Positions 29,631-38,178 of a stretch of 45,306 bases of DNA are shown here, in pieces. The notes below the pieces were generated by a model, which worked only from the letters and a program-made list of their open reading frames with translations, was not told the DNA's origin and ran no database searches. Each line of letters starts with the position of its first letter. The stretch's first letter is position 1. Both the position numbers and the translations under genes were made by a program. The DNA comes from Zelonia costaricensis (lineage: Eukaryota > Euglenozoa > Kinetoplastea > Trypanosomatida > Trypanosomatidae): NCBI GenBank assembly GCA_030849075.1, contig JASAOO010003349.1:1-45306 (forward strand), written 5' to 3'.

Positions 29631-29649
29631 AGACCGTCAGCTGGCTGCG
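28936..29649. other. Intergenic region between the TMEM245-like and 157-aa genes
   Basis: It contains GT-rich repeats at 28957-29010, purine-rich tracts (29030-29130) and (CA)15 at 29599-29628. No gene is supported. Confidence 0.55.
29599..29628. repeat. (CA)15 microsatellite
   Basis: Uninterrupted CA repeat just downstream of the 157-aa gene's stop codon. Confidence 0.95.
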
Positions 29650-30123
29650 CTAATCGTCATCCTGCTCCATTGCAACGAGGTCATCGAACTCCTCGACGGG
29701 GTCTGCCGCCGCGTCAGTCGCATCTTCGCCAGTGGCCGTGGCGTGGTCGCTGTCGTCGCTGCCTGCCCTTGCCTCCTTGCCGCCCTCCACCTCTTCGTGC
29801 TTCCAGAAGAATTCGCGGTGCGCGTCCACGACGGGCTTGCCGATGTGGTACCCGAACGTCAGCACGAAGAGCGCGATGCCGCCAGCGGTGAGCACCCCGG
29901 CGAGGAGGGAGCCGCTGAAGAGCTGGCGGGAGAAGAAGCTGCTCTGAGACGGGCCGCTGAAGACGCGCGGCATCGTGCTGCGGTGGTCGTACTCGCGCAC
30001 AAAGGCGTGCAGGTCGCCGCTGCTCACCACCACCGGCTTCTCGCGCCGGCTCAGGAAGCGCGGCAGCTCCGGGGAGGAGCTGCTCGGAATGATGAAGCGC
30101 GCCACCCGCGATGTCCGCAGCAT
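29650..30123 (-). CDS. Probable mitochondrial single-span membrane protein, 157 aa
   Basis: The N terminus (MLRTSRVARFIIPSSSSPEL, then PRFLSRREKP) is rich in Arg and Ser, lacks acidic residues at first, and looks like a mitochondrial targeting sequence. One membrane segment lies at about 70-92 (SGSLLAGVLTAGGIALFVLTF). It is followed by YHIGKPVVDAHREFFWKHE and a very acidic tail ending EQDDD. This layout fits a small inner-membrane protein, perhaps an accessory subunit of a respiratory or import complex, but I recognise no named family. A second Met at residue 51 is an alternative start; the targeting-like N terminus favours the first. The region upstream in sense orientation holds a (CCCCT)n pyrimidine tract without AG before the ATG, and a candidate acceptor farther up at 30271-30272. 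Confidence 0.8.
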   Translation of the reverse strand: MLRTSRVARFIIPSSSSPELPRFLSRREKPVVVSSGDLHAFVREYDHRSTMPRVFSGPSQSSFFSRQLFSGSLLAGVLTAGGIALFVLTFGYHIGKPVVDAHREFFWKHEEVEGGKEARAGSDDSDHATATGEDATDAAADPVEEFDDLVAMEQDDD

Positions 30124-30270
30124 CGTGATATGCGTGTGAGTGTGCGTGTGTGCGTGTGAAGGGGGGAGGGGAGGGGAGGGGAGGGGAAACCGCCACCGCA
30201 GCTACCGCGACGGAGAAGCGGGTTTGCGCGCCGCTGGAGATGGGCCGCCTTAGGGAGTGCGCAGCGACGA

Positions 30271-30272
30271 CT
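30271..30272 (-). promoter_or_regulatory. Candidate spliced-leader acceptor of the 157-aa gene
   Basis: In sense orientation a pyrimidine-rich tract (CCTCTTTCTCGCC...CCCTCTTCC) is followed by GTGCGCCGCAG. The closer (CCCCT)n tract has no AG before the ATG. The predicted 5' UTR is about 150 nt. Confidence 0.35.
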
Positions 30273-31707
30273 GCGGCGCACAGCGATGAGGTAGGAAGAG
30301 GGATTAGGCGAGAAAGAGGAGAGGACGTGGAAAGGTGACGCCGAGTGAGTTCCATTTTTCGCGGCGGTGCTCGTGTGTGGCTGACCCGAGTCGACAGAGA
30401 AAAGGGACACATCAGTCGCTGACCGTCTGTGTGTGTGTGTGTGCGTGTGTGGGGCGGCGGTGCGCTTTCTTTCCGGCTACACCGTATCGCCCCTTGATGA
30501 GGCACAGGGAGGAGGAGGAGGGGGGAGGGCGTGTCGTCGGGCAGCGAGTCCCGCGTACAGCCCTCGTGCTCCCCAAGGTGTCTTTCCGCGCAGCACTCGC
30601 TAGGCTGCGAGACCGTCAGCAGGGCCACCAGAGTGAACGAGAGAGAGCGAGCGCGAGGGAAGAGGGAGTTCGATGCTGGATTTTTCTTCGACAGACAGGG
30701 CCCCCGCACGGCCTTGTTCACTCACGCAGCGCGGGGAGAAAGTGAGAAAAGGCGGGAAGACTGCGTACGTGTGTTCGAGTGTGTGTTGGCGTGTGTGGGG
30801 GAGGGGGTAGGGGGCGGCGGCGGCGAGGGTGTGCACAGGTCAACGGAAGGAGAGGGCGGAAACAAAGAAGGGTGGTGTGCACCTCGACGACGGGACGGGC
30901 GAACACACACACACACACACACACACGGCATTCAGAGTGGGAAAAGGGCAGAGCAGCGGAGCGGTGGAGTGAGGAGTCGGGGAGTGGGGGAGGGGGAGGT
31001 CGAAGACGGCAAGGGAGAAGCGGATCATGGGGAAGGGAAGCCGGGGGTGGGGGAGAAGAGAAGAGAGCACGCGAAAGAGGGTCACACGCAGCCGGCACGT
31101 ACCACAGCAACAGACAAGCTAAGAAGAAAGACAGAAGAAAACGAAGACGAGGGAGGGCCACGAAAGGAGCGGAATGGGTGCGTGTGTCGAAGTTGGCACG
31201 TCGGATGGCTGAAGGGGGGAGGGAGGGAGGGGGGTGGGATGTGACCTGGGTGGGGCTCGCGCCTTCGCAGGAGGCAGCCCTGCCTCACCTGTTCCGCCTT
31301 CCTCCGTTTTCTTTTTCTTCGACTCTCCGCCTCCCCGCCTTGCGTGGCCCTCTCTTGCACACCTTGCGCGCACGAATTCCATCAGCTGCCGCGCAGGAGG
31401 GCAAGGTGGCGAGGGGGAGGGGGGGGAGTGCGTGTGTGGGCACTCACAGACGTGCGAGTGCGGAAAAGGGCAAATACGAAACGGGAGGAGAAGCGAGACG
31501 GAAGGGGGAGGGGGGCTGCTGGCCACTTCAGCCGCAGGGCTTCGGTGCATACCCGTGGGCCTCAAGCGCGAAAGGCACACACATACACCCCCACGTAGAC
31601 GGCGTGGGGGTCAGGTGCAGAGGCAGGAGGGGGAAGGACGCGTTGAGAACGTGGGGGGGGGGGGACGGAGGGAGGACGGGGAGGGGAGGGAGGAGGGCGC
31701 GGGGTCT

Positions 31708-31797
31708 GCACAGGCGTACAAGACGCCAGGGGAGCCCGCACAGGCGTGCAAGACGCCAGGGGGGCCTGCACAGGCGTACAAGACGCCAGGGGAGCCT
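31708..31797. repeat. Tandem repeat, 3 copies of 30 bp
   Basis: The unit starts GCACAGGCGTACAAGACG and continues CCAGGGGAGCCT. Copies lie at 31708-31737, 31738-31767 and 31768-31797, followed by a degenerate partial copy. The middle copy differs at two or three bases. The period is a multiple of three, so all frames stay open, but no flanking coding signal supports a protein. Confidence 0.9.
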
Positions 31798-32422
31798 GCA
31801 CCAGCAAAGGCGCAGGTCCTGCTTGCACGTGACAGCGGCCACCACCGCCGCTGCCCTCCACCGTCCGGCCTCGCCCCGGTCCCGCCCCTTCCCGCACGCG
31901 CCAGCCCGCTCGCCCTTTCATGCGAGGCACCGAGCCGGAGTAGACGGAGGCACATGCTGCAGGACAGAAGATGGGAAGAAAGGGGTGGGGCGCATAAGAG
32001 AGAGAGAAAGAGAGCGGGAGAGGGTGTGAGGAGATGCAGAATGCGTCCACGTGTGTGTGTGTGTGTGGTGCGAAGCTGCTTGGAACGGTGAGAGAGAGGG
32101 AGGGGGAGGAGGGGGGGCTGAAGGGCCCCGCCCCATCACTGCCCTCTTCCCCTCGAAGCTGTGTTCTCTCCATGCCTTTCCCTGCTCCACGACGCATTCG
32201 GTGGCTCCGTTCACTCGGATGACTTCGGAGGCCAAGAGGGTGCGGGGTGGTCGAGGCAGAAGGCGGAGGGAGTAGAGCGAGGGGAGGAAGCGAGCACAAC
32301 ACACATACACACATACACACATACACACGCGAGCACGGCATGCCAACACCGCCTCTCTGATTCACATTTCAGTTCGGTGAAACGAGCAATGTGCGCGGCA
32401 GAACACACACACGCACACACAG

Positions 32423-32449
32423 ACACACACACACACACACACACACACC
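32423..32449. repeat. (CA)13 microsatellite
   Basis: Uninterrupted CA repeat within the 4.2-kb gene-free region. Confidence 0.95.
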
Positions 32450-33257
32450 TGCACGCACACATGGGACGAAGATCAGCCAACTTCACTTCGCGTGAATCCT
32501 CGCAACTGCCTTTTGCACGCAGCCCCGCTTCCGCTCCACACGGTTGCTTGCCGCGCTTCCTCGTCTGCTGACGCGGGAGCGGGTACGGTTCAGACAGCAC
32601 TGCGAAGGCGGCATCTGTGCAAAGGGACGACGCATTCGCTGCCGTCCACTGCACTGAAGATCGAATGCGCTGATCGAACCCACGTGTGCGCGAGTGCGAG
32701 GATGGGTGCGAGGTGTGCATGCGCATGTGTGTGTGTGTGTGTATGTGCATATGCGCGCGCAGGGGGGGGGTACACGGCGAGGTGCACGGCAGCTGCAGAA
32801 CAAGACAAATAAAAAAAAAAAGCAAAAACGAAAGCCGGCGCTGGAGAAAACACAAACACAAAAACACAGTAACGCGCCCACCATCATCAAACACACACAC
32901 ACACGCACACGCACATGCAAGCAAGAATGTGGCACAGCCGGACCAGCGTCAACTCAAGAATCGCGTGTGTTCGTGCGTGTGTGAGTTGTGCCCCCCCCCC
33001 CCTTGACCTCGCCCTCCCCCGGCGCCGGCGCCCATCGTGCGTGCGAGACGTGGCGACACGCCCTGTACACGAAGGGGCGGGGGGAGCGGCGAGAGGGTGA
33101 GAAAAGGCGGAGCTGCAGGGCTGTGCATGCCCAATCATGGCCAGCACTCATCACTCCCGCCCCCATCGTCGTTTCTCTTGTTCTACACCGCCGACGCAGG
33201 ATGACGGGTTGCGGGGCCGGAAGGAAGAAGGCAAGTAACACAACGGAGGATTTTTTT

Positions 33258-33281
33258 GGGGGGGGGGGGGGGGGGGGGGGG
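33258..33281. repeat. Run of 24 G preceded by T7
   Basis: A pure G homopolymer on the plus strand, so C24 in the transcript. It could form a G-quadruplex on the non-template strand, and its length is uncertain in any sequencing method. Confidence 0.9.
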
Positions 33282-34364
33282 AGGCAGCATGACGGCAGAT
33301 GGGGGAAGGTAAGGAACACACAAGCACCGCACCCCTTTCTGCCACCACCACCACCCCCGCCCCGCCCGCCCGCTTACCTCCTCCCTGGCTTTGCATCCGC
33401 CCTTCCGCAGTTTGTTGTCTGCCTCTGCCACACAAAGGCCCAGCCAAACCGCCGCCGACCGAAGCCCCGACTCTCACGCTCCCCGTCCCTCCCCACCCTT
33501 CACTCCCCCTCCCACACACCCCCCCCCACCGCGCTCGCTTCCCATTGAAGGGCTCGGCCGCGCGTGCGTGTGTGGGGGCGTCCTGCGTCGAGCAACGTGC
33601 GAGTCGCACACGGTGGGGGGGGGTGAGGGGTGGAGGGGCTCGTGAAGGGCGCGATGGGACGGGAAACAGCGGGAGGCACATGGGGGGAGGAAAGACGACC
33701 AACAGGCGGAGTGCAGGGAGGGGGGGGGAAGGCAGGCGAAGGAGAAGAAGTCGCACCAGAGGGAAGGAGGGGAGGGTGGTTAGGGTGCAGCACGCGTTTG
33801 AGCCCCGGCGCATCCTTCGTGTGTGCGTGTGTGCCTGCGTGTGTGTGGGGGGGGGAGAGGGAGGGAGGGTGAAGAGGAGTCGCAGATTAAAGCGAAGACA
33901 GTCAAAAATCAGTGGAAGAAAGAAGAAGGCGGGGGAAGGGCACGTGAAAGAGCGGGGGGAGAGGGGGGGGCACACAGAGCGAAGGGGACGAAGGTGAACA
34001 AGAACAACACGTCGGGATCGCGCGCAACGAGAGGAGCACATCCGCAAGACGCAGCATCAGTGGAGGAGTGCCCACGTACACATACACGCACAGACAACCA
34101 TGAACTTGAAAGAGGGGCAGGGCCGGGTTACGCAGAACGGCAGTCACGTACACGCATGAAGGCACTGCACCCCACTTCTAAGGCACGCGAACACATACAC
34201 ATACACACACACACACACACGTGCAAGTACGAGTACATGTTTACAGGCACAGCGGCACACGGAGGAGGGAGGAAGGGGGGAACGAAGGAGAAGCACTTTA
34301 CGTGAACATGATCACAGAGAAGCAGGGAAGAAGAGCCGCCCACCAGGGGGTGGAGGGGGAGGCT

Positions 34365-35981
34365 CTACATCTCCTCACGCTGCTGTCGTGCTTCGGTCTT
34401 CTCCTTCGGCGCGGCACTCGACTTGGACGACGACTTCTCCGCGCCGTCGCGCTCCGTCACCGCCACGGCGTCGAAGGCGTCCCTCTTCTCCTCCTTGGCG
34501 AGGCCGGACATCTGGTTGCCAGACGAGTCCGAGTCGCGGCCCTCCTCGTCGGAGCGGTGGGCGTCATCCAGGTCGGGGCCATCGCGGTAGCGCGCGGCAG
34601 CCTCCATGTCGCGGCCGTCGTCGTGGAAGCGCGGCGGCATGCCGGCACGCTTGCGGAACATGTTGTCGATCTGCTCCAGCGACAGCCCCTTCGTCTCGAC
34701 CGCGAAGAAGTACACGAACACACAGCCGAGGGCCATCAGACCGCAGATGATCGTGAACGTGCCGCCGACGCCGATGGCGCCCATCAGGATCGGGAACACC
34801 TGCGACACGAGCACGTTCGCGGCCCAGTTCGACATGGTGGCGACCGATGCGGCCGACGTGCGCAGGTGCGTCGGGAAGATCTCCCCCATGACCACCCACG
34901 GGATGCAGCCGATGCCGGGCGCGTAGAAGGCCAGGAAGACGGCGAGCAGCGCGAGGAAGAGCCAGCCGCCGATGCTGTAGGGGATGCGGTTGCCCAGGAA
35001 GTACCCGATCACCGCGATGACGATCAGCAGGCAGAGGCAGCCGAAGACGGAGATGAGCAGCATGCGGCGGCGGCCGAAGCGGTCGACCGTGAAGATGGCC
35101 ACGACGGTGAAGAGCGCGTTCATGAAGGCAAGCGGGATGGAGAGGACGACCGGCATGATGGCGTCGCGGAAGCCGGCGTCGTACAGGATGACGGAGCTGT
35201 AGTACATGATCGTGTTGATGCCGGAGAACTGCTGGATGATCTGCAGGGCGCTGCTCAGCACCACGCGGAAGCGCATGTCGCGCGCCAGGAGCGGGCGGTA
35301 GTCGATGCTGACGGACGGCTGCTCGTCGCCCTCCTGAAACTCGTACAGGTCGACCTCGAACTCGTTCGCGACCGCCTTGGCGCGATCGGGGCTGCCCTTG
35401 CACAGCAGCCAGCGCGGGCTCTCTGGCAAGAAGAAGAGGAGACAGAAGAGCTGCACGATGGCCGGCACAGCCCCGACGCCGATCGCGACGCGCCAGCCGA
35501 CGTTCTCGCTCGTGAAGACGACCATGATTGCCGTGAAGCCGGCCGCCACAAACTGGGCACCCGTGAGGAACAGGTTGTTCAGCACGATGGTGGCACCGCG
35601 GTGCTTGGGCGACGTCACCTCGGCGAGGTACACCGGGATCGTGGCGGAGCTGATGCCAATGGCGAGGCCAACAATGACACGCGCCACGAGCACCACCGCC
35701 ACGTTCGGGGCAGCGGCCATGAGGACGGAGCCGACGATGAAGAGCCCGTCGGCGACAGCGATGCACGGGCGGCGACCGAAGGCGGCGGAGATGAAGCCGG
35801 AGATGAACGCGCCGACGAAGGCGCCGGCGATGGCGATGGCGACGATGAGGGCGTACTCCCACGAGTGCTCGTTGAAGCCGAAGTGGTCCTTCATCTGGAA
35901 CAGAGCCGCGTTGATGACACTCGTGTCATAGCCGAATAGGAAGCCGCCCAAGGCGGCACACAGCATCACCGAGGTGCGCAT
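34365..35981 (-). CDS. MIT: Myo-inositol/H+ symporter (MIT)
   Basis: This 538-aa major-facilitator sugar transporter closely resembles the Leishmania donovani MIT protein as I recall it. It should import myo-inositol with protons across the plasma membrane for phosphoinositide, GPI and inositol-lipid synthesis. Twelve membrane helices are expected. MFS motifs include GFLFGYDT (13-20), FGRRPC (68-73), PVYLAEV (117-122), a PESPRWLL block, QQFSGINTIMYYS, DRFGRRRM and PWVVMGEIFP, and ETKGLSLEQID near the end. Asp19 and Glu121, reported as critical in the L. donovani protein, are at the same numbers here. The cytosolic C-terminal tail (about 440-538) is charged, Ser-rich and divergent. The ATG is directly preceded by an acceptor-like AG; the upstream in-frame extension reads through (CA)n as Cys-Val and is rejected. 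Confidence 0.95.
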   Translation of the reverse strand: MRTSVMLCAALGGFLFGYDTSVINAALFQMKDHFGFNEHSWEYALIVAIAIAGAFVGAFISGFISAAFGRRPCIAVADGLFIVGSVLMAAAPNVAVVLVARVIVGLAIGISSATIPVYLAEVTSPKHRGATIVLNNLFLTGAQFVAAGFTAIMVVFTSENVGWRVAIGVGAVPAIVQLFCLLFFLPESPRWLLCKGSPDRAKAVANEFEVDLYEFQEGDEQPSVSIDYRPLLARDMRFRVVLSSALQIIQQFSGINTIMYYSSVILYDAGFRDAIMPVVLSIPLAFMNALFTVVAIFTVDRFGRRRMLLISVFGCLCLLIVIAVIGYFLGNRIPYSIGGWLFLALLAVFLAFYAPGIGCIPWVVMGEIFPTHLRTSAASVATMSNWAANVLVSQVFPILMGAIGVGGTFTIICGLMALGCVFVYFFAVETKGLSLEQIDNMFRKRAGMPPRFHDDGRDMEAAARYRDGPDLDDAHRSDEEGRDSDSSGNQMSGLAKEEKRDAFDAVAVTERDGAEKSSSKSSAAPKEKTEARQQREEM

Positions 35982-35983
35982 CT
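35982..35983 (-). promoter_or_regulatory. Candidate spliced-leader acceptor abutting the MIT ATG
   Basis: In sense orientation a C-rich pyrimidine tract (ATCCCCCCTCCCCTCCCTCC onward) has no AG from 36054 down to 35984, and the first AG touches the ATG (CTCAAGATG). Its use would leave no UTR beyond the spliced leader. An alternative acceptor after the (GU)n tract lies near 36165. Confidence 0.4.
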
Positions 35984-36171
35984 TGAGGCGAGGCGAGGGG
36001 TGAAGCGGGGAGGGAGGGGAGGGGGGATGGGAATATGAGCGAGCGGGGTGAGGTGCTGGCGCAGAGTACCTTGCAGTGTTCGGTGGCGGATGCTGTTGCT
36101 GTTCGACTGCTATTTCGTTCTTGTGTTTTTCTTTTCTGTGTCTGTGTCCGCGATCGTCTCTTTCAGCTCGC

Positions 36172-36211
<40 letters not shown>

Positions 36212-38178
36212 AGCAACTAAAAGGAGAGATGGGGAGGAGGGGCGGAGGGGCGGTGTGTGTAAACGGGTTTACTGGAGTTGTGCCGGCAGCGTACGCAAGG
36301 GAGTTTTTTGGGGGGAGGAGGGGGTGATGGGTGTGTGCGCGGGTGTCGTGGGTGGACGGGCGTTTGGAGGGAAGTCAAATCCAGTGACGGAGAGGGCGAG
36401 AGAAAGAGGGCGGCGGGTGATGGAGTGGCGTGTAAACATAGAAAAGGGGAGGTGCACGAGAAGCTGTGTCAGTCGAAGCCGGCTGCACCGAGCGCGTTGC
36501 AGCTGACGTGCTTGCACCGTTGCAGCACCACGTGGGGGCCACAGCGAGGATGAAGCCGTCACAAGGGCGACCCACATAGCGCGAAGACCTCGCTAGCGCG
36601 TGCGGTGCGCACCTTGTCCCTCCTGTGCCTTCTTTGTGTGCTCCTCCTGCGCCGCGGCCGCGGTGGGATCAAGGATGCACGCAAGTGTGTGCGCGCGTAC
36701 TTGCGCGTTTCAGGTTTCTCGCTTGCGCTTTTCTCACGTGTACTGTGGCTGCTTACAGTGCCAACCCTGCGACACAGGCAGGGAAGGAAGGGAGGGAGAG
36801 AGGGAGGAGAGGGGGGGGGACAGTGGGGTGCGGAACGCATCCGAGAAAGAGGGCGGCGCCGGTGCGCGCGGGGGTGCGGGTGGGAAGGGAAGGAGGCCCC
36901 CGAGACCGGCACGAGACGGAAGAGGACGGGGGGGTGATGGGGCAGGCAAGACGACGTGTGGGGGCACAACGGTGTTCAACGCCCCGGGGTCGAGAAAGAA
37001 AAAAAGGAAAGGCAAGGCTGGGACGGACGGGGATAAGAAGATGGGGCAGGCGTGCGCACACCTCCAGACTGACGTCGGGCTTGCCGGGGTGCCCCGCGCG
37101 GTAGTGTACATGCGCGATCTATAAACCAGAGAACCCATAGAAGGCAAACAAAAGCTCGTGAGGCACTGCTGTATACGTGTCGCAAACCCACAAACGGTCG
37201 GGCTGCCGTCGAAGAGCGCCGACTATCACGGTGCGCCGCGCGCCGTAGCCGGCACGAGCCAGGCGGTACTTGGAGGGGGGTGGAGGTTGGCCGAGAGAGA
37301 CCAGGACGGGGCCCGTAAAAGGGGGTAGGGCGGGGCCGGGCGGGGCGGAGGGGAACTCAACGAACAACACCAACAAACGAAGAGAAACGTGGGCATCTAG
37401 AGGCACCAAGAATGAGAGAGCCGCACCTCGCGTGGCGCGCACACACGGAGGCACACACTGCGACACACACATACACATACACACACATACATACACAGAG
37501 AGAGAGGGGACGGCCGGAGAAAGCGAACGCACAAATAGGAAGGGCAGGGAGGAGTGTGGGCAGCCATGAAGGGCTTGCACTGTAGCGAGGTGCTTGCTGA
37601 GGCGCGGCAGAGCAGACAATGAGAAGTCCGTGATGGGGCAAACCCACGTGCAGGACACGGAGGAAACGAGAACGGCGAAAACGGAAAGAAGCAGAAAAAA
37701 AAATGAAGTGCGGGTGTCTAGAGAAGGAAGAGTCAACAACAACATCAACATTAGCAACAACGGGGACTTGAAACGTGTGCGCTGTCACCCTTTTCTGGCG
37801 CCGCGGCAGACGGGGGAAAAGAGAGCAAGCAAAAACGCACACATCAGCAAAGCCACAACGACAACAACAACACCAAAAAAAAAGGGTGAAGACGCGAGGC
37901 CGGACAGAAGACTCCGAAACGGGGCCACGGAATTACTCTAGGTGAACGTGGCACCGGAAAAGAGGAGAAACAGAAGTCGGGAAAACACACACACAGACTC
38001 GGGCACATCGCACATGGAAGCACGCACATGCACGCAGTGGTGTGCTGATGTCAACCGCCACCCTTCTCGAGCCGCCGCTTGTTGACTGTTCGCCGTGGAC
38101 GCGGCGTGCGAGTTCACTTGTTGCGTACTCTATCGTGACCTACAAGCTCCGTAGCACGTCGGCTCCCCGTGCGTCTCG
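35984..38178. other. Intergenic region between MIT and the protein kinase gene
   Basis: It contains (CA)16 at 36177-36209, G-rich and purine-rich tracts (36780-36960, 37270-37350), CA/TACA repeats (37440-37500) and A-rich stretches (37680-37880). A minus frame ending at 37119 has a protein-like last 50 codons but no family resemblance and was not accepted. Confidence 0.5.
36177..36209. repeat. (CA)16 microsatellite upstream of MIT
   Basis: Uninterrupted 33-bp CA repeat, (GU)n in the transcript, about 200 bp upstream of the MIT start. Confidence 0.95.

Larger units (their letters stand above)
30124..34364. other. 4.2-kb gene-free region
   Basis: This is the longest interval without a supported gene. 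It contains (GGGGA)n at 30165-30186, GT tracts near 30431 and 32050, CA tracts at 30904-30926, 32423-32449 and 34206-34220, a 30-bp tandem repeat (31708-31797), long purine-rich blocks (30930-31230, 33600-33980) and a run of 24 G (33258-33281). Open frames here are repeat or purine/pyrimidine translations with no recognisable domain. It probably includes the 3' UTR of MIT and the 5' region of the 157-aa gene, and may hold a lost gene or retroposon relic that I cannot identify. Confidence 0.55.

Noticed and set aside
30779..32029. Long plus-strand frame spanning the 30-bp repeats, suggesting a repeat surface protein
   Set aside because: It is on the wrong strand for the cluster, is built of Gly/Arg/Thr runs from purine tracts, and has no signal peptide or anchor.
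37119..37760. 213-codon minus-strand frame between MIT and the kinase
   Set aside because: The last 50 codons look plausible, but the middle is repeat-derived (Tyr-Val-Cys-Met runs) and no domain or good splice context was seen.
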